Assembly: GCF_002786325.1 (NCBI RefSeq)
Contig: NZ_PGTB01000007.1
Coordinates: 1-64,000, forward strand
Direction of reading: 5' to 3'
DNA length: 64,000 nt
From: Pseudooceanicola lipolyticus
GTDB taxonomy: Bacteria > Pseudomonadota > Alphaproteobacteria > Rhodobacterales > Rhodobacteraceae
Both the position numbers and the translations under genes were made by a program. The notes beneath the pieces were generated by a model, which saw only the letters and a program-made list of their open reading frames with translations, did not search any database and was not told where the DNA came from. Positions 9,555 to 22,000 of the stretch are shown here, in pieces (position 1 is the first letter of the stretch; every line of letters starts with the position of its first letter).

Positions 9555-9751
9555 CACCGCCATTTCCGAGAGGGAAATTTCCCGACGAAAATTGCCAGGA
9601 ATGTTCCAAGATTCTTGCCCCGGCGCGTGGCAATCCGGCCGCCTTATCACCGGCTTGCGTTGACTTCGCCCGCCGCGGGCCTAGCATGGATCAGGCTCGG
9701 GCATGGCCAACATCGTCGCCGGCCCGGACCAACCGGCAGAGGGAGGAGCCG

Positions 9752-10072
9752 ATGCTGACCATAAGGGACGACGCGGCGCTGCAGACCGTGATCACCACTT
9801 TCGAGATGACCCCCGGCACCTGCCAGGATCTGCTGGATGCGCTGGAATCGGCCTATGACGAATTCATCTCGAAACAGCCCGGCTTCATCGCCGCCGGGCT
9901 GCATGTGAACGATGCCCAGACCCGGATCGCCAATTATTCGCAATGGCAGCGGCGCGAGGATTTCCAGGCGATGTTGCGCAGCGAGGAGATGCGCGCGCGC
10001 AACCGCAAGATCCACACCCTGTGCCGCAGTTTCGAGCCGGTGATGTACGAGGTGGCCAAAAGCTTCGGCTAA
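9752..10072 (+). CDS. Antibiotic biosynthesis monooxygenase (ABM) domain protein
   Basis: A 106-residue single-domain protein of the ferredoxin-like ABM fold. The typical pattern TFEMTPGTCQDLLDALE, then QPGFIAAGLHVND, then ARIANYSQWQRREDFQAM is visible. Members include heme-degrading and quinol monooxygenases and many unassigned proteins, so the substrate is unknown. A GGGAGGAGCC ribosome-binding site precedes the ATG at 9752. The gene is 28 bp upstream of a universal stress protein gene on the same strand and is probably cotranscribed with it. The 197-bp gap before it contains a 12-bp palindrome, GGGAAATTTCCC, at 9572-9583, of unknown role. Confidence 0.75.
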   Translation: MLTIRDDAALQTVITTFEMTPGTCQDLLDALESAYDEFISKQPGFIAAGLHVNDAQTRIANYSQWQRREDFQAMLRSEEMRARNRKIHTLCRSFEPVMYEVAKSFG

Positions 10073-10100
10073 GCCGCTTCGCGCCGGAAGGAGGACGTAG

Positions 10101-10508
10101 ATGTATCACAATATCCTGGTGCCGATCGCCTTCGAGGCCGATCACGACACCACCGCGCCGATCAAGCTGGCGCGGCTGCTGGCAACCCCCGAGGCGCGGA
10201 TCACGCTGATGCATGTGATCGAGCATATCCCGGCCTATGCCATTTCCTACATGCCGGCGGATTACACCGCCGCGGCGCGGCAGGCGGTCGAGTCGCAGCT
10301 GAAATCCATGGCGGCAGAGCTGCCCAATTGCACCGCCGAGGTGATCGAAGGGCATTCCGGCGGCAGCATCGTCGACTGGGCCGAGGAACATGGCTGCGAC
10401 CTGATCATCCTCGATTCGCACCGGCCGGGCATGCAGGACGTGATCCTGGGGTCGACCGCCACCCATGTGGTGCGCCACGCGCAATGCGCGGTGCATGTGG
10501 TGCGCTGA
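10101..10508 (+). CDS. Universal stress protein (UspA family)
   Basis: A 135-residue cytoplasmic UspA-fold protein. It opens with YHNILVPIAFEADHD and has TLMHVIEHIP in the middle. It ends with the ATP-binding signature region DLIILDSHRPGMQDVILGSTATHVVRHAQCAVHVVR, here close to the canonical G-2x-G-9x-G(S/T), so it is probably an ATP-binding member. A GGAGGACGTAG ribosome-binding site precedes the ATG. Likely cotranscribed with the ABM-domain gene 28 bp upstream, suggesting a stress or redox setting. The convergent ABC transporter gene begins 12 bp after its stop. Confidence 0.9.
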   Translation: MYHNILVPIAFEADHDTTAPIKLARLLATPEARITLMHVIEHIPAYAISYMPADYTAAARQAVESQLKSMAAELPNCTAEVIEGHSGGSIVDWAEEHGCDLIILDSHRPGMQDVILGSTATHVVRHAQCAVHVVR

Positions 10509-10520
10509 GGCGCGGCGCGC

Positions 10521-12341
10521 CTATTCCGCCGCGATGCCGTCGGTGAATTGCAGCCGCGCCAGCCGGGCATACAGCCCGCCCTCGGCGACCAGGTCGTCAT
10601 GGCTGCCGGTGGCGACGATGCGGCCCTGGTCCATCACCACGATGCGGTCGGCCTTTTTCACCGTCGCCAGCCGGTGCGCGACGATCAGGGTGGTGCGGCC
10701 CTGGGCCAGCCGGTCGACCGCCTGCTGCACCAGCCGTTCGCTTTCGGCATCCAGCGCGCTGGTCGCCTCGTCCAGCAGCAGCACCGGCGCGTCGCGCAGG
10801 ATGGCACGGGCGATGGCGATGCGCTGTTTCTGCCCGCCCGACAGCATCACGCCGCGTTCGCCCAGCGGGCTGTCATAGCCCTGCGGCAGCGCGCTGATGA
10901 AGTCATGCGCGGCGGCGGCCCGGGCGGCGGCCTCGACCTCGGCGTCGCTGGCGCCGGGGCGGCCAAAGCGGATATTGTCGCGGGCGCTGGAGGCGAAGAT
11001 CACCGGGTCCTGCGGCACCATGGCCAGGTATTGCCGGAAGTCACTCCGCGCCAGCTGGTCCAGCGCCACGCCGTCCAGCAGCACCGTGCCGCTGGAGGGG
11101 TCGTAAAAGCGCTGGATCAGCTGGATGATGGTGGTCTTGCCGGCGCCCGAGGGGCCGACAAAGGCGACGGTTTCGCCCGGCGCGATCCGCAGCGAGACAT
11201 TGTCCAGCGCCGCGGAGTCGGGCCGCGCCGGATAGGTGAAACTGACCGCATCGAAGGTGATCGCGCCGCGCACCGGCTGCGCCAGCGCCTGCGGCGCCGC
11301 CGGATCCTGCACCTTGTCGGTGGCGTTCAGCAATTCGACCAGCCGCTCGGTGGCGCCGGCGGCGCGCTGCAATTCGCCCCAGATCTCGGACAGCGCCGCC
11401 ACCGAGCCGGCCATGATCACCGAATAGATCACGAATTGCACCAGCATGCCTTCGGTCATCGACCCGGTGCGCACGTCGCGGGCGCCGATCCACAGCACCC
11501 CGACCACGCCGGAAAACACCAGGAAGATTACGATCACAGTCAGCAGCGCCCGGGTGTGGATGCGCCGCAGCGATACGTCATAGGCGGTTTCGGTCATCTC
11601 GGCAAAGCGGCGGCGGCTGTGCTCCTCATGGGTGAAGGCCTGCACCGTCTGCACCGCGCCCAGGGTTTCCGAGGCATTGCCCGAGGACGCGGCGATCCAG
11701 TCCTGGTTTTCGCGGCTGATCCGGCGCAGCCGCCGCCCCAGCACCAGGATCGGCACCAGCACCGCCGGCACCAGCAGCAGCACCAGCCCGGTCAGCTTGG
11801 CCGAGGTGGCCAGCATCAGCACCAGCCCGCCGCAGAACAGCAGCAGGTTGCGCAGCGCGATCGAGGCGGACGAGCCCAGCACCGACTGGATCAGCGTGGT
11901 ATCGGTGGTGATCCGGCTGAGCACCTCGCCGGTCATGATGGTTTCGAAAAACGCCGGGCTCATGCCAGTGACGCGGTCAAACACCGCCCTGCGGATATCG
12001 GCGACCACCCGTTCGCCCAGCCGGGTCACCAGCGCATAGCGCAGCCCGGTGCCCAGGGCGAGCAGCCCGGCAATGCCGAGGGCGGCGAGGAAATACTGAT
12101 CGAGCAGCTGGCCGTCCTGGCCGCGGAAATTGTCCACCACCCGGCGCACCGCCAGCGGCAGCATCAGCGAAACCGCGGCGGTAAAGATCAGGGCGAGGCA
12201 GGCGGCGGCCAGCAGGCGGCGATAGGGGCGCAGGAAGGGCCACAGCGCCTCGAGCCCGGAAATATTGCGCGATGCGGCGCGCTCCTCTTCCGCGCCGGGC
12301 GCGGGAGGCGGCGGGGTGCTGCCAGATCGGGTGCGGGCCAT
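10521..12341 (-). CDS. ABC exporter, fused permease-ATPase (MsbA/BmrA type)
   Basis: A 606-residue half-transporter that works as a homodimer in the inner membrane. Residues about 40-330 carry six membrane segments of the ABC type-1 exporter fold (LDQYFLAALGIAGLLALGTG; LLTVIVIFLVFSGVVGVLW). The C-terminal ATPase shows Walker A GPSGAGKTT, the Q-loop, signature LSGGQKQRIAIARAILR and Walker B LLLDEATSALD. The ATG at 12341, with AAGGACAGGC just upstream, is preferred over the longer frame because that extension runs into tRNA-Gly antisense sequence. The substrate could be a lipid or a drug; it cannot be read from the sequence. Confidence 0.9.
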   Translation of the reverse strand: MARTRSGSTPPPPAPGAEEERAASRNISGLEALWPFLRPYRRLLAAACLALIFTAAVSLMLPLAVRRVVDNFRGQDGQLLDQYFLAALGIAGLLALGTGLRYALVTRLGERVVADIRRAVFDRVTGMSPAFFETIMTGEVLSRITTDTTLIQSVLGSSASIALRNLLLFCGGLVLMLATSAKLTGLVLLLVPAVLVPILVLGRRLRRISRENQDWIAASSGNASETLGAVQTVQAFTHEEHSRRRFAEMTETAYDVSLRRIHTRALLTVIVIFLVFSGVVGVLWIGARDVRTGSMTEGMLVQFVIYSVIMAGSVAALSEIWGELQRAAGATERLVELLNATDKVQDPAAPQALAQPVRGAITFDAVSFTYPARPDSAALDNVSLRIAPGETVAFVGPSGAGKTTIIQLIQRFYDPSSGTVLLDGVALDQLARSDFRQYLAMVPQDPVIFASSARDNIRFGRPGASDAEVEAAARAAAAHDFISALPQGYDSPLGERGVMLSGGQKQRIAIARAILRDAPVLLLDEATSALDAESERLVQQAVDRLAQGRTTLIVAHRLATVKKADRIVVMDQGRIVATGSHDDLVAEGGLYARLARLQFTDGIAAE

Positions 12342-12479
12342 GCCTGTCCTTCTTGCTGCGCAGGTGCCGGCCGCGGCCGGTATCTGGCCCCGTGTCATGG
12401 CCGGGCGCGGCGCCGCGGTCAACCGCAAATGGGGTGTGCAGCGTGCGGCGATTTGGGCAGGATCCGAAGGGCGAAGGAT

Positions 12480-12553
12480 TGGAGCGGGCGGCGGGAATCG
12501 AACCCGCGTCATTAGCTTGGAAGGCTAAGGTCTTACCACTACACAACGCCCGC
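12480..12553 (-). tRNA. tRNA-Gly (anticodon UCC)
   Basis: Reading the minus strand from 12553, the acceptor stem GCGGGCG pairs with CGCCCGC. The D arm contains AGTGGTA. The anticodon stem-loop TTAGC-CTTCCAA-GCTAA gives anticodon UCC. The T arm GCGGGTTCGATTCCCGC is canonical. Discriminator base T is followed by an encoded CCA, giving 74 nt. The upstream region of the ABC exporter lies beyond its 3' end. Confidence 0.97.
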
Positions 12554-13098
12554 GTATCAACAGTGTCATGGCCTATTTCAAGAGGCGGTGAAGGTCAAGA
12601 GGAGCCGGCCGATTCTGCGCGGATAGTCCGTCTCGTCGGACCGCACATGCTCGATACGGACACTGCGGCAGGAACCTGACCGAAGAGGTCGCTGTCGCGC
12701 GCCATCCCCGCTTTTGGTCATTTTTTGGGAGTCCTCGGATCAAGATTCTTGAATGGATGTTGAGAACTTTTCAGCCCCCGGGAACAATCCAATCCGTTGA
12801 CGTAGAACTGTCATTGTCGCAGCTGGCGCATCGTGTCGGATTGGCCTTCAATTCGACGGCACTGTCTCAAGGCAACGATGTCAATTTTCAGCCAGTTTTC
12901 ATGGAAAATATTGCAAATGCGGCTGCGGTCGATCGCGCCATGATTGTGTTTAGGGTGCTTGAATCTGCTTGACGCATAGATGCTCATTCCTGAATTTGGC
13001 CAAAATTGGGCGTTTCGTGGTTATTTATTGACCGTTTTTTGAAGCAGCGTTGAGTTTTTGGTCACCTTGTGTGCCCTGTGAATTGTTGGAGAATTGAT
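12554..13098. other. Intergenic region before the giant secreted-protein gene
   Basis: 545 bp, more AT-rich than its surroundings. A 71-codon frame at 12757-12972 is open but has no recognisable family and weak initiation signals, so I do not call it. The rest is probably the promoter and 5' leader of the giant gene; no clear -35/-10 pair or operator was recognised. The segment between 12990 and 13080 has several T-runs. Confidence 0.5.
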
Positions 13099-16000
13099 TT
13101 GACCGATTTCTACGAACGGCTGGGTGAAGAGTTTCTGGTCAATTCCGAGACAGAGGGGAGTCAATTTGAGCCCGCAATCGCCGCGCTTTCGAACGGCGAT
13201 TTCGTGGTGACGTGGCGAACAAACGACTCCCTCCAGGACGGCAGCTCTTCAGCCATAAAGGCACAAATCTTTGACGCCGCCGGAACTGCGCAAGGCAGCG
13301 AGTTTCTGGTCAATTCCGAAACGCTGTACTATCAGTACGCCCCCGCGATCACCGCGCTGTCGGGCGGCGGCTTCGTGGTGACGTGGCGCACACACGATAC
13401 TGCCCAGGACGGCAGCGGGACTGCCATCAAGGCGCAGCTGTTCGATGCCTCCGGCGCCGCCCAGGGCAGCGAGTTCCTGGTCAATTCGGAAACTCTGAAC
13501 AATCAATACGATCCGGCGATCACCGCGCTGTCGGACGGCGGCTTCGTGGTGACGTGGCGCACACACGATACTGCCCAGGACGGCAGCGGGACTGCCATCA
13601 AGGCGCAGCTGTTCGATGCCTCCGGCGCCACCCAGGGCAGCGAGTTCCTGGTCAACACCCAAACAGCGGATTTTCAACACGATCCAGTGATCACCGCGCT
13701 GTCGGGCGGCGGCTTCGTGGTGACGTGGCGCACACACGATACTGCCCAGGACGGAAACGGTTATGCCATCAAGGCGCAGGTCTTTGATGCCTCCGGCGCC
13801 GCCCAGGGCAGCGAATTGCTGGTCAATTCCGAAACCGCAGACAGTCAGTTCACCCCCGCGATCACCGCGCTGTCGGACGGCGGCTTCGTGGTGGCGTGGT
13901 ACACGCAGGACCCTGCCCAGGACGGTAGTGGGTCTGCCATCAAGGCGCAGATCTTCGATGCCTCCGGCACCGCGCAAGGCAGCGAATTCCTGGTCAATTC
14001 CGAGACGGTGGATTATCAATACATTCCCGCGATCACCGCGCTCGCGACCGGAGGCTTCGTGGTGACGTGGCATACGAATGACTCCACCCAAGACGGCAGC
14101 AGGACTGCCATCAAGGCGCAGGTGTTCGATGCCTCCGGCGCCGCCCAGGGCAGCGAATTTCTGGTCAATTCCGAGACGGCGAATTCTCAGGAAGCTCCCG
14201 CGATCACCGCGCTGTCGGACGGTGGCTTCGTGGTGACGTGGTACACGGATGATGTGACGCAAGACGGCAACGGCACGGCCATCAAGGCGCAGGTGTTTCA
14301 GCCCTATTCCGGCGCACCGATGGATGTCGAACTTTCGACGAGCGAGGTTAGCGAAACCGCAATCGGCAACCTGGCGGTGGCAACCCTGACGGCTACCGGC
14401 GCTGTAAATGGCGCGCACAGCTACGAGATTATCTCGGACCCGAGCGGTGCCTTTGTCATCGACGGCAACAAGCTGGTCATCGGAAATGCCGCTGCGCTTG
14501 ACTATGAGACCATGCCGACGGTTTCGGTGGTCGTGCGCGTCACCGGGCCGGAAGGCAATACGCTGGACAAGACCTTTGACCTGACCGTGACCGACAGCAG
14601 CCTCGAAGACCGGTATGAGGCGGGCAATGAATTCCTGGTCAACACCGAGACGGTGAATAATCAATATGAACCCGCGATAACTGCGCTTTCAAACGGCGGT
14701 TTCGTGGCGACGTGGTCCACGCAGGATTCAGCCCAGGACGGTAGCTCGTCTGCCATCAAGGCGCAGGTTTTCGACGCTTCCGGTACCGCCCAAGGCAATG
14801 AATTCCTGGTCAACACCGAGACGGTGAATAATCAATATCACCCCGCGATCACCGCGCTGTCGAGCGGCGGCTTCGTGGTGACCTGGACCACGCAGGACTC
14901 CACCCAGGACGGCAGCGGGACCGCCATCAAGGCGCAGCTGTTCGACGCCTCCGGCACCGCCCAAGGCGGCGAGTTCCTGGTAAACTCCGAGACGTTGAGT
15001 TTTCAGGACTTCTCCGCGAGCACCGCGCTGTTGGGCGGTGGCTTCGTGGTGGCGTGGGTCTCGGGTGACACGACGCAGGATGGTAGTGGGTATGCCATCA
15101 AGGCGCAGATGTTCGATGCCTCCGGCACCGCCCAGGGCAGCGAATTCCTGGTCAATTCCGAGACGGTGGATTCTCAGTACGAACCCGCGATCACCGCGCT
15201 CTCAAACGGCGGTTTCGTGGTGACATGGTGGACCGCGGACACTACCCAGGACGGCAGCGGGTATGCCATCAAGGCGCAGGTCTTCGACGCCACCGGCGCT
15301 GCCCAGGGAACTGAATTCCTGGTCAATTCCGAAACCGTGAGCCACCAGTCCGTGCCCGCCATTACCGCCCTGAAGGGCGGCGGTTTCGTGGTGACGTGGT
15401 ATACGCAAAACGCGAGTCAGGACGGTAGCGGGTCTGCCATCAAGGCGCAGGTTTTCGATGCTTCCGGCACCGCCCAGGGCAGCGAATTCCTGGTCAATTC
15501 CGAGACATGGGATGATCAGAATCAGCCCGCGATCACCGCGCTGACAAACGGCGGCTTCGTGGTGACATGGACCACGCGGGACACAACCCAGGACGGAAAC
15601 GGGTATGCCATCAAGGCGCAGGCGTTCGATGCCTCCGGCGCCGCCCAGGGCAGCGAATTCCTGGTCAATTCCGAGACGGTGCTTCATCAGGATTCCCCCG
15701 CGATCACCGCACTGCCAGATGGAGGCTTTGTGGTGACCTGGTACACCAGCGACACTACCCAGGACGGCAGCGGGGCCGCTATCAAGGCGCGGGTGTTTTC
15801 CGCGGTGGATCTGAACGACGCCCCCGTGGCGCAGGATGACAGCTTCTCGCTCTCCGAGGATGGCGCGCTGACCGGCGAGAGCGTTCTGGCCGATAACGGC
15901 AACGGAGCGGACATCGATATCGATGGCGATACGCTCTCCGTCTCGCTGGTCTCGGACGTCAGCAACGGCTCCCTGACGCTGAACCTCGACGGCAGCTTCG

Positions 16001-19000
16001 ACTACACGCCGGATGCGGACTTCGCGGGCAGCGACAGCTTCACCTACGCGGTGGACGACGGCAATGGCGGCACCGACCAGGCCACGGTGACACTGGACGT
16101 CGATGCGGTGAACGATGATCCCTCGGCCGCGTCCGACATCGGTCGGACCGACGAGGATACGCCGGTCACCGTTGCGGTTCTGGACAACGATACCGACATT
16201 GACGGCGACACACTGACGGTGACGTCCTCCTCCGGCAGCGTCGAGGGGGGCACCACGCAGGTCAACCCGGACGGGACGATCACCTACACGCCGCCCGCAG
16301 ATTTTGTCGGTGAAGACAGCTTTACCTACGAGGTTTCCGATGGCGCTTCGGGGACCGCGACTGGCACGGTGACGGTGACCGTCGGCACCGATCTGTATGA
16401 ACGGCTCGGACCCGAGACGCTGGTGAATACCGCTGCATATTCCTTTCAGTTCTCTCCCTCGGTGACAGGCCTCGCGGGCGGCGGCTATGTCGTGACCTGG
16501 GAAAGCTACGACAGCGCGACGTCCAGCCCGTTCGAGATCAGGGCCCAGCTCTACGATGCGGATGGCCAGGCCATCGGCGGTGAATTTCAGGTCAACTCCG
16601 ACACCGCTTATAGCCAGCGCAGAGCGGTTGTCACGGCACTGGATGACGGTGGATTCGCAGTCGCTTGGAAAACGCAAGACACCAGCCAAGACGGTGACCG
16701 CGACGCGATTAAAGCCCAGGTCTTCGATGCCAACGGTACGATGCGCGGCGGTGAGTTCCTGGTCAACACCGATGGCGGAGGCCAGCAGGAGTTCCCAACG
16801 ATCTCATCTCTGTCAGATGGTGGGTTCGTGGTCGGATGGGTCAGCAATAACAATGGCGCCACGACTGTCGGCAACGACGTCCGTGCGCAACGCTTCGACG
16901 CCAACGGCACGAAGGTCGGGGGCGAGATATCGGTCAACCAGACCACCAGCGGCTCTCAGGATCAGGCATCAGTCGCTGGTCTGGAAGGCGGCGGGTTCGC
17001 CGCGGTTTGGCGGTCGGAAACCAGCATCAATGCCGCTGTCTACGACGCCAGTGGAGTTCTCGTCGGAAGTGAGTTCACGGTCAATATCTCGACGACTTCC
17101 GGCCGGGGCGAACCGGTGATCACGGCGTTGCAAGATGGCGGTTTCGCTGTTGCCTGGACCGATCAGGACTACACACGGGACGGAAGCACATATGCTATCA
17201 TCGCCCGGCTCTATGATGCGGATGGCACACCGCGCGACGATGATTTCGTCGTCAATACGGAAGTGGAGTCGGTCCAGAACAGCCCGGCAATCAGCGTGCT
17301 TCCCGATGGCGGTTTCGTCGTATCCTGGAAAACGAGTGACAGTTCGCAGGACGGCAGCAGCGACGCCATCAAAGCACAGGTGTTTGACCAGAACGGCAAT
17401 CCTGTGGGCACCGAGTTCCTGGTGAACAGCGAAACGGAAAGCTCACAGAACTTTCCAGCGATTACATCCTTGACCAACGGCAATATCGTTGTGGCATGGG
17501 GTACCTACGACCCGGCGCAGGATGGTGATGGCCCTGCGATCAAGTCGCAGGTGTTCACGCCCTCCTTCGATACTCCCGAAACGCTTTTCGTCGAGGAACT
17601 CGGGCACATTTCCGAACTCGAAGATGGTATGCCCTTTGCTGATCTCGGCAATGATGGCGCCGTCAACACGCAATACACCTACGAAATCGTGTCGGACAGT
17701 TCGGGTGCCTTCGGAATCCTGGGTAATCAGCTGGTCCTGGCGGACTTCAAGGCGCTCTATTACGGCGCCTCGCCGGCCTATGACCTCGAGATCCGGGCGA
17801 CCGACCTGGACGGCAAAACGACCGTTCTGTCCTATAGCGGCGTGCTGTCGGGCGAGGTGTTTGACCTTCTCACTTTCGAGGCCAGCGAACCGACGCCGAT
17901 CGACCGGGTCGGGGAAGGCGAGCACATCGTCGCCGCGGTCAGTGCCAATGGTGCGGGTGTCGCCTTCACGGGTCTCGAGGGTGAGGGCATCGTCTATGAC
18001 CCTTCGACCGCCACCGCAGAGAGTGACGTTGTCACCATCACGCTGGAAGATGAATCGGGTGTTCAACGCACGCAGGTACTGAAGATCGACATCCTGCAGA
18101 GCGACCGGGTACTGACGCCGGTGGATGGCACGGGTGGGAATGACATGCAGAACTTTCACAGTCTGGATCTGGCCAACTTTGTTGGGACCCTGACCAATCC
18201 GTTCTCCGGCATGACCGTTCATCTTGATGATGCATACAGGGTAAACATTGGTGCCTACGACGGTAAAGGTGGAAATGACACGCTGATCAGCTCGTCCCAA
18301 AGTGACCTGATCGGTACCCGGTTCGGTCTCGGATCTGTGACAAGTATCGAAACGATTTTCTTGAGCACGGGAAGCGATTTTGCGGACCTTACGGGCGCTG
18401 TCGCTTCGATGCATTTGGCTGCATCTTCCGGCGACGACATCGTATGGGCTGGTGGCGGTGCCGATACCATCATCGGTGCTGACGGCAATGATCTTCTTGA
18501 CGGTGGGCTCGGCGACGATCAACTGATAGGCGGGGCAAACGACGACATCATCGATGGCGGCGCCGATACCGATACGGCCTATTACTCGGGCAACCGCGCG
18601 GACTATGCGGTCACCGACAATGGTGATGGTACCATTACGATTGTCGATACCCGGACCGACTCTCCTGATGGCACCGACCTTGTTCGCAATGTCGAATTCT
18701 TCGGCTTCGCTGACACGACGGTATCATTTGCCGAACTCCTGAATGCCGCTCCCGTCGCGCAGGACGACGGCTTCAGCCTGGATGAGGATGCCAGCCTCAT
18801 AGGGCAGAGCGTGCTGGCCGATAATGGCAACGGCGCCGACAGCGATCCCGAGGGCGACACGCTCACCGTTTCCCTGGTGTCCGACGTATCCAACGGGACA
18901 TTGACGCTGAACCCGGATGGCAGCTTTGACTACACGCCGGATACCGACTTCATCGGCACGGACAGCTTCACCTACGAAATTACCGATGCCTTCGGCGAAA

Positions 19001-22000
19001 CCGACCAGGCGACGGTGACGCTGGACGTGCAAGAAACCTTCGACCTGACGACCTTTGAAGAGAGCCTGCCGACTCCGATCGACCGTGTCGAGGCTGGCGA
19101 GCACATCGTCGCCGCGGTCAGCGCCAATGGCGCAGGCGTCACCTTTTCGGGTCTCGATGGCGAGGGCATCGTCTATGACCCCTCGACCGCCACGGCAGAG
19201 AGTGACGTGGTTACCATCACGCTGGAAGACGGCGCGGGTGTGCAGCGCACGCAGGTGCTGAAGATCGACATCCTGCAGAGTGACCGTCTGTCATTGTCGG
19301 ACGAGGCTACAGCAGGTGACGAAGTCGTCAATTTTGAAGGTCCGTCTATCCAACTCGTTGGAACACTGGCCAATCCGTCAACGGGCAGTATCGTTCATCT
19401 CGACGGGGTCTATGTCGTCAGCACAGCGGGATACGACGGAGGCGACGGTTTCGATATTCTTTCGGCCGGCAATCAGAGCGATCTGGTAGGTACCCGCTTT
19501 GGTCTGGGTTCCCTCGAGAATTTTGAGGTCCTTCAGCTCGGAGCAGGAGCCGATTTTGCCGATCTCACTTTGCTCGCCGAGCCCGCCACAGTCGTTGCGG
19601 CACAAAACGACGATGTTGTTTGGGCGGGTAGCGGCGATGACATGATTTTTGGTCAGGGTGGCGACGACGCTCTTGAAGGTGGTGCTGGGAACGACCTGAT
19701 CTCAGGGGGCCCCGGTAACGACCTGATCAATGGCGGAGCCGACACCGACACGGCTCAGTATTCGGGCAGTCGCTCAGATTACGCCGCCACCGACAATGGC
19801 GATGGCACGCTTACGATCATCGATACGCGCACGGATCCCCGGACGGACGGAACCGACCTGGTCAGCAATGTCGAACTGTTTGAGTTTGCCGACGGCACGA
19901 TCAGCCTTGCCGAACTGCTAAATACCGCTCCCGTAGCGCAGGATGACAGCTTCTCGCTTTCCGAGGATGGCGCGCTGACCGGCGAGAATGTCTTGGCCGA
20001 CAATGGCAGCGGCGCTGACAGCGATATTGATGGCGACACGCTGTCGGTCAGCCTCGTGAGCGATGTCAGCAACGGCGCGCTGACCCTGAACCCGGACGGG
20101 ACCTTTGACTACACGCCGGATGCGGATTTCACCGGCAGCGACAGCTTCACCTACGCGGTCGATGACGGCAATGGCGGCACCGACCAGACCACGGTGACGC
20201 TGGACGTCGGCGCATTGAATGACGCGCCCGTCGCGCAGGATGACAGCTTCAGCCTCAATGAAGATACCAGCCTCACCGGGCAGAGCGTGCTCACCGACAA
20301 TGGCAATGGTGCCGACAGCGATATCGATGGCGACACCCTGACGGTCTCGCTGATTTCGGACGTCAGCAACGGCACCCTGACGCTGAACCCGGATGGCAGC
20401 TTCGACTACACGCCGGATGCCGATTTCACCGGCAGCGACAGCTTCACCTACGCGGTCGATGACGGCCATGGCGGGACTGACCAGGCCACGGTGACCCTGG
20501 ACGTCGGCGCGGTGAATGACGCGCCCATGGCGCAGGATGACAGCTTCTCGCTCTCCGAGGATGGCGCGCTGACCGGCGAGAATGTCCTAGCCGACAACGG
20601 CAATGGCGCCGACAGCGATATCGATGGCGATACGCTGTCGGTCAGCCTCGTGAGCGACGTCAGCAACGGCTCCCTGACCCTGAACCCGGACGGGACCTTT
20701 GACTACACGCCGGATGCGGATTTCACCGGCAGCGACAGCTTCACCTACGCGGTCGATGACGGCAATGGCGGCACCGACCAGGCCACGGTGACGCTCGCGG
20801 TCAACGACCGGCCTGAACTGCCCGGCGAGATCGGCCTCGGCGAGACCGAAGCAGAGACCTTGGTCCTGTCCGGGGACTACCAGGTGGAGGCTATCCCCAA
20901 CCCGGATACCTCCGGTGGCGCGGTGATCAAATCGACCGGGACCGGCTTTGCCACCGGCACCTTCACCGGCGCCGCGGGGGACTACTGGCTGGACGTGGCC
21001 TGGTACAACGAGAACGACGGCGTCTCGCAGTTTGCGGCTCTGGTCAACGGGGTGCAGGTGGCTGCCTGGACCGGTGCAGGAGGCACCGCGTCAGGTTCGC
21101 GCGAGATCGAGCATATCGCGGTCTCGCTGGAGGCCGGTGACGAGATCACCCTGCGGGGGATCAGGGGCGGGGGTGAACCGGCGCGGATCGATACGTTGAT
21201 CGTCACGGAGCGGGAGACCGAGCCGGAGCCAACCGGCGCGACCATCGGCCTCGGCCTCACCGAGGCCGAGGCGCTGGACCTGTCGGGCGCCTACCAGGTG
21301 GAGGCGAATGCCAGCCCCGATTTCTCGGGCGGAGCGATGATCAAGGCAATCGGAACGGATGCCGGCTTTGCCACCGGCACCTTCACCGGCGCAACCGGGG
21401 CCTACTGGTTGGATGTCGCTTGGCTCAATGAGAATGACGGTGTCTCGCAGTTCGCGGTCCTGGTCGATGGGGTCGAAGTGGCGACCTGGACCGGTGCGGG
21501 CGGCGCAAGTTCCGGTGCGCTCGAGACCCGGCATATCGAGTTGACGCTCGAGACCGGCGACGAGATCGTCCTGCGCGGGGTCAAGAATGGCGGGGAACAT
21601 GCGCGGATCGACGCAATCACCATCGGGGCCAGCGACGGCAACAACGCGCCGCAGGCGGTGGATGACAGTTTCGAGACCGAGGCCGGAACATCGCTCACCG
21701 TGGCCGCGCCGGGCATTCTCGACAACGACAGCGATCTCGACGGTGATCCGCTGACCATCGCGCTGGTGACGGATGTCAGCAACGGGAGCCTCACGCTGAA
21801 CGCGGATGGCAGCTTCAGCTACGCGCCCAATGCAGCCTTTGCGGGCACGGACAGCTTCACCTACGAGGTCGATGACGGCAATGGTGGCAGCGACCAGGCC
21901 ACGGTCATCATCGAGGTGGGGGACCTTCCCGACGGCGCCCTGATCGGGATCGGCGATACCGAGGCCGAGGCGCTCGATCTCTCCGGCGCCTATCAGGTCG

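Noticed and set aside
9572-9583. Palindrome GGGAAATTTCCC in the gap before the ABM-domain gene
   Set aside because: Single copy, perfect but short; no partner site and no known regulator, so not called as an operator.
12757-12972. 71-codon frame upstream of the giant gene
   Set aside because: No recognisable family, weak ribosome-binding site and AT-rich setting; more likely the giant gene's leader.
12480-13098. tRNA-Gly as an integration site for the giant gene
   Set aside because: The giant gene lies on the 5' side of the tRNA (minus strand), no repeated 3' tRNA end and no integrase gene were seen.
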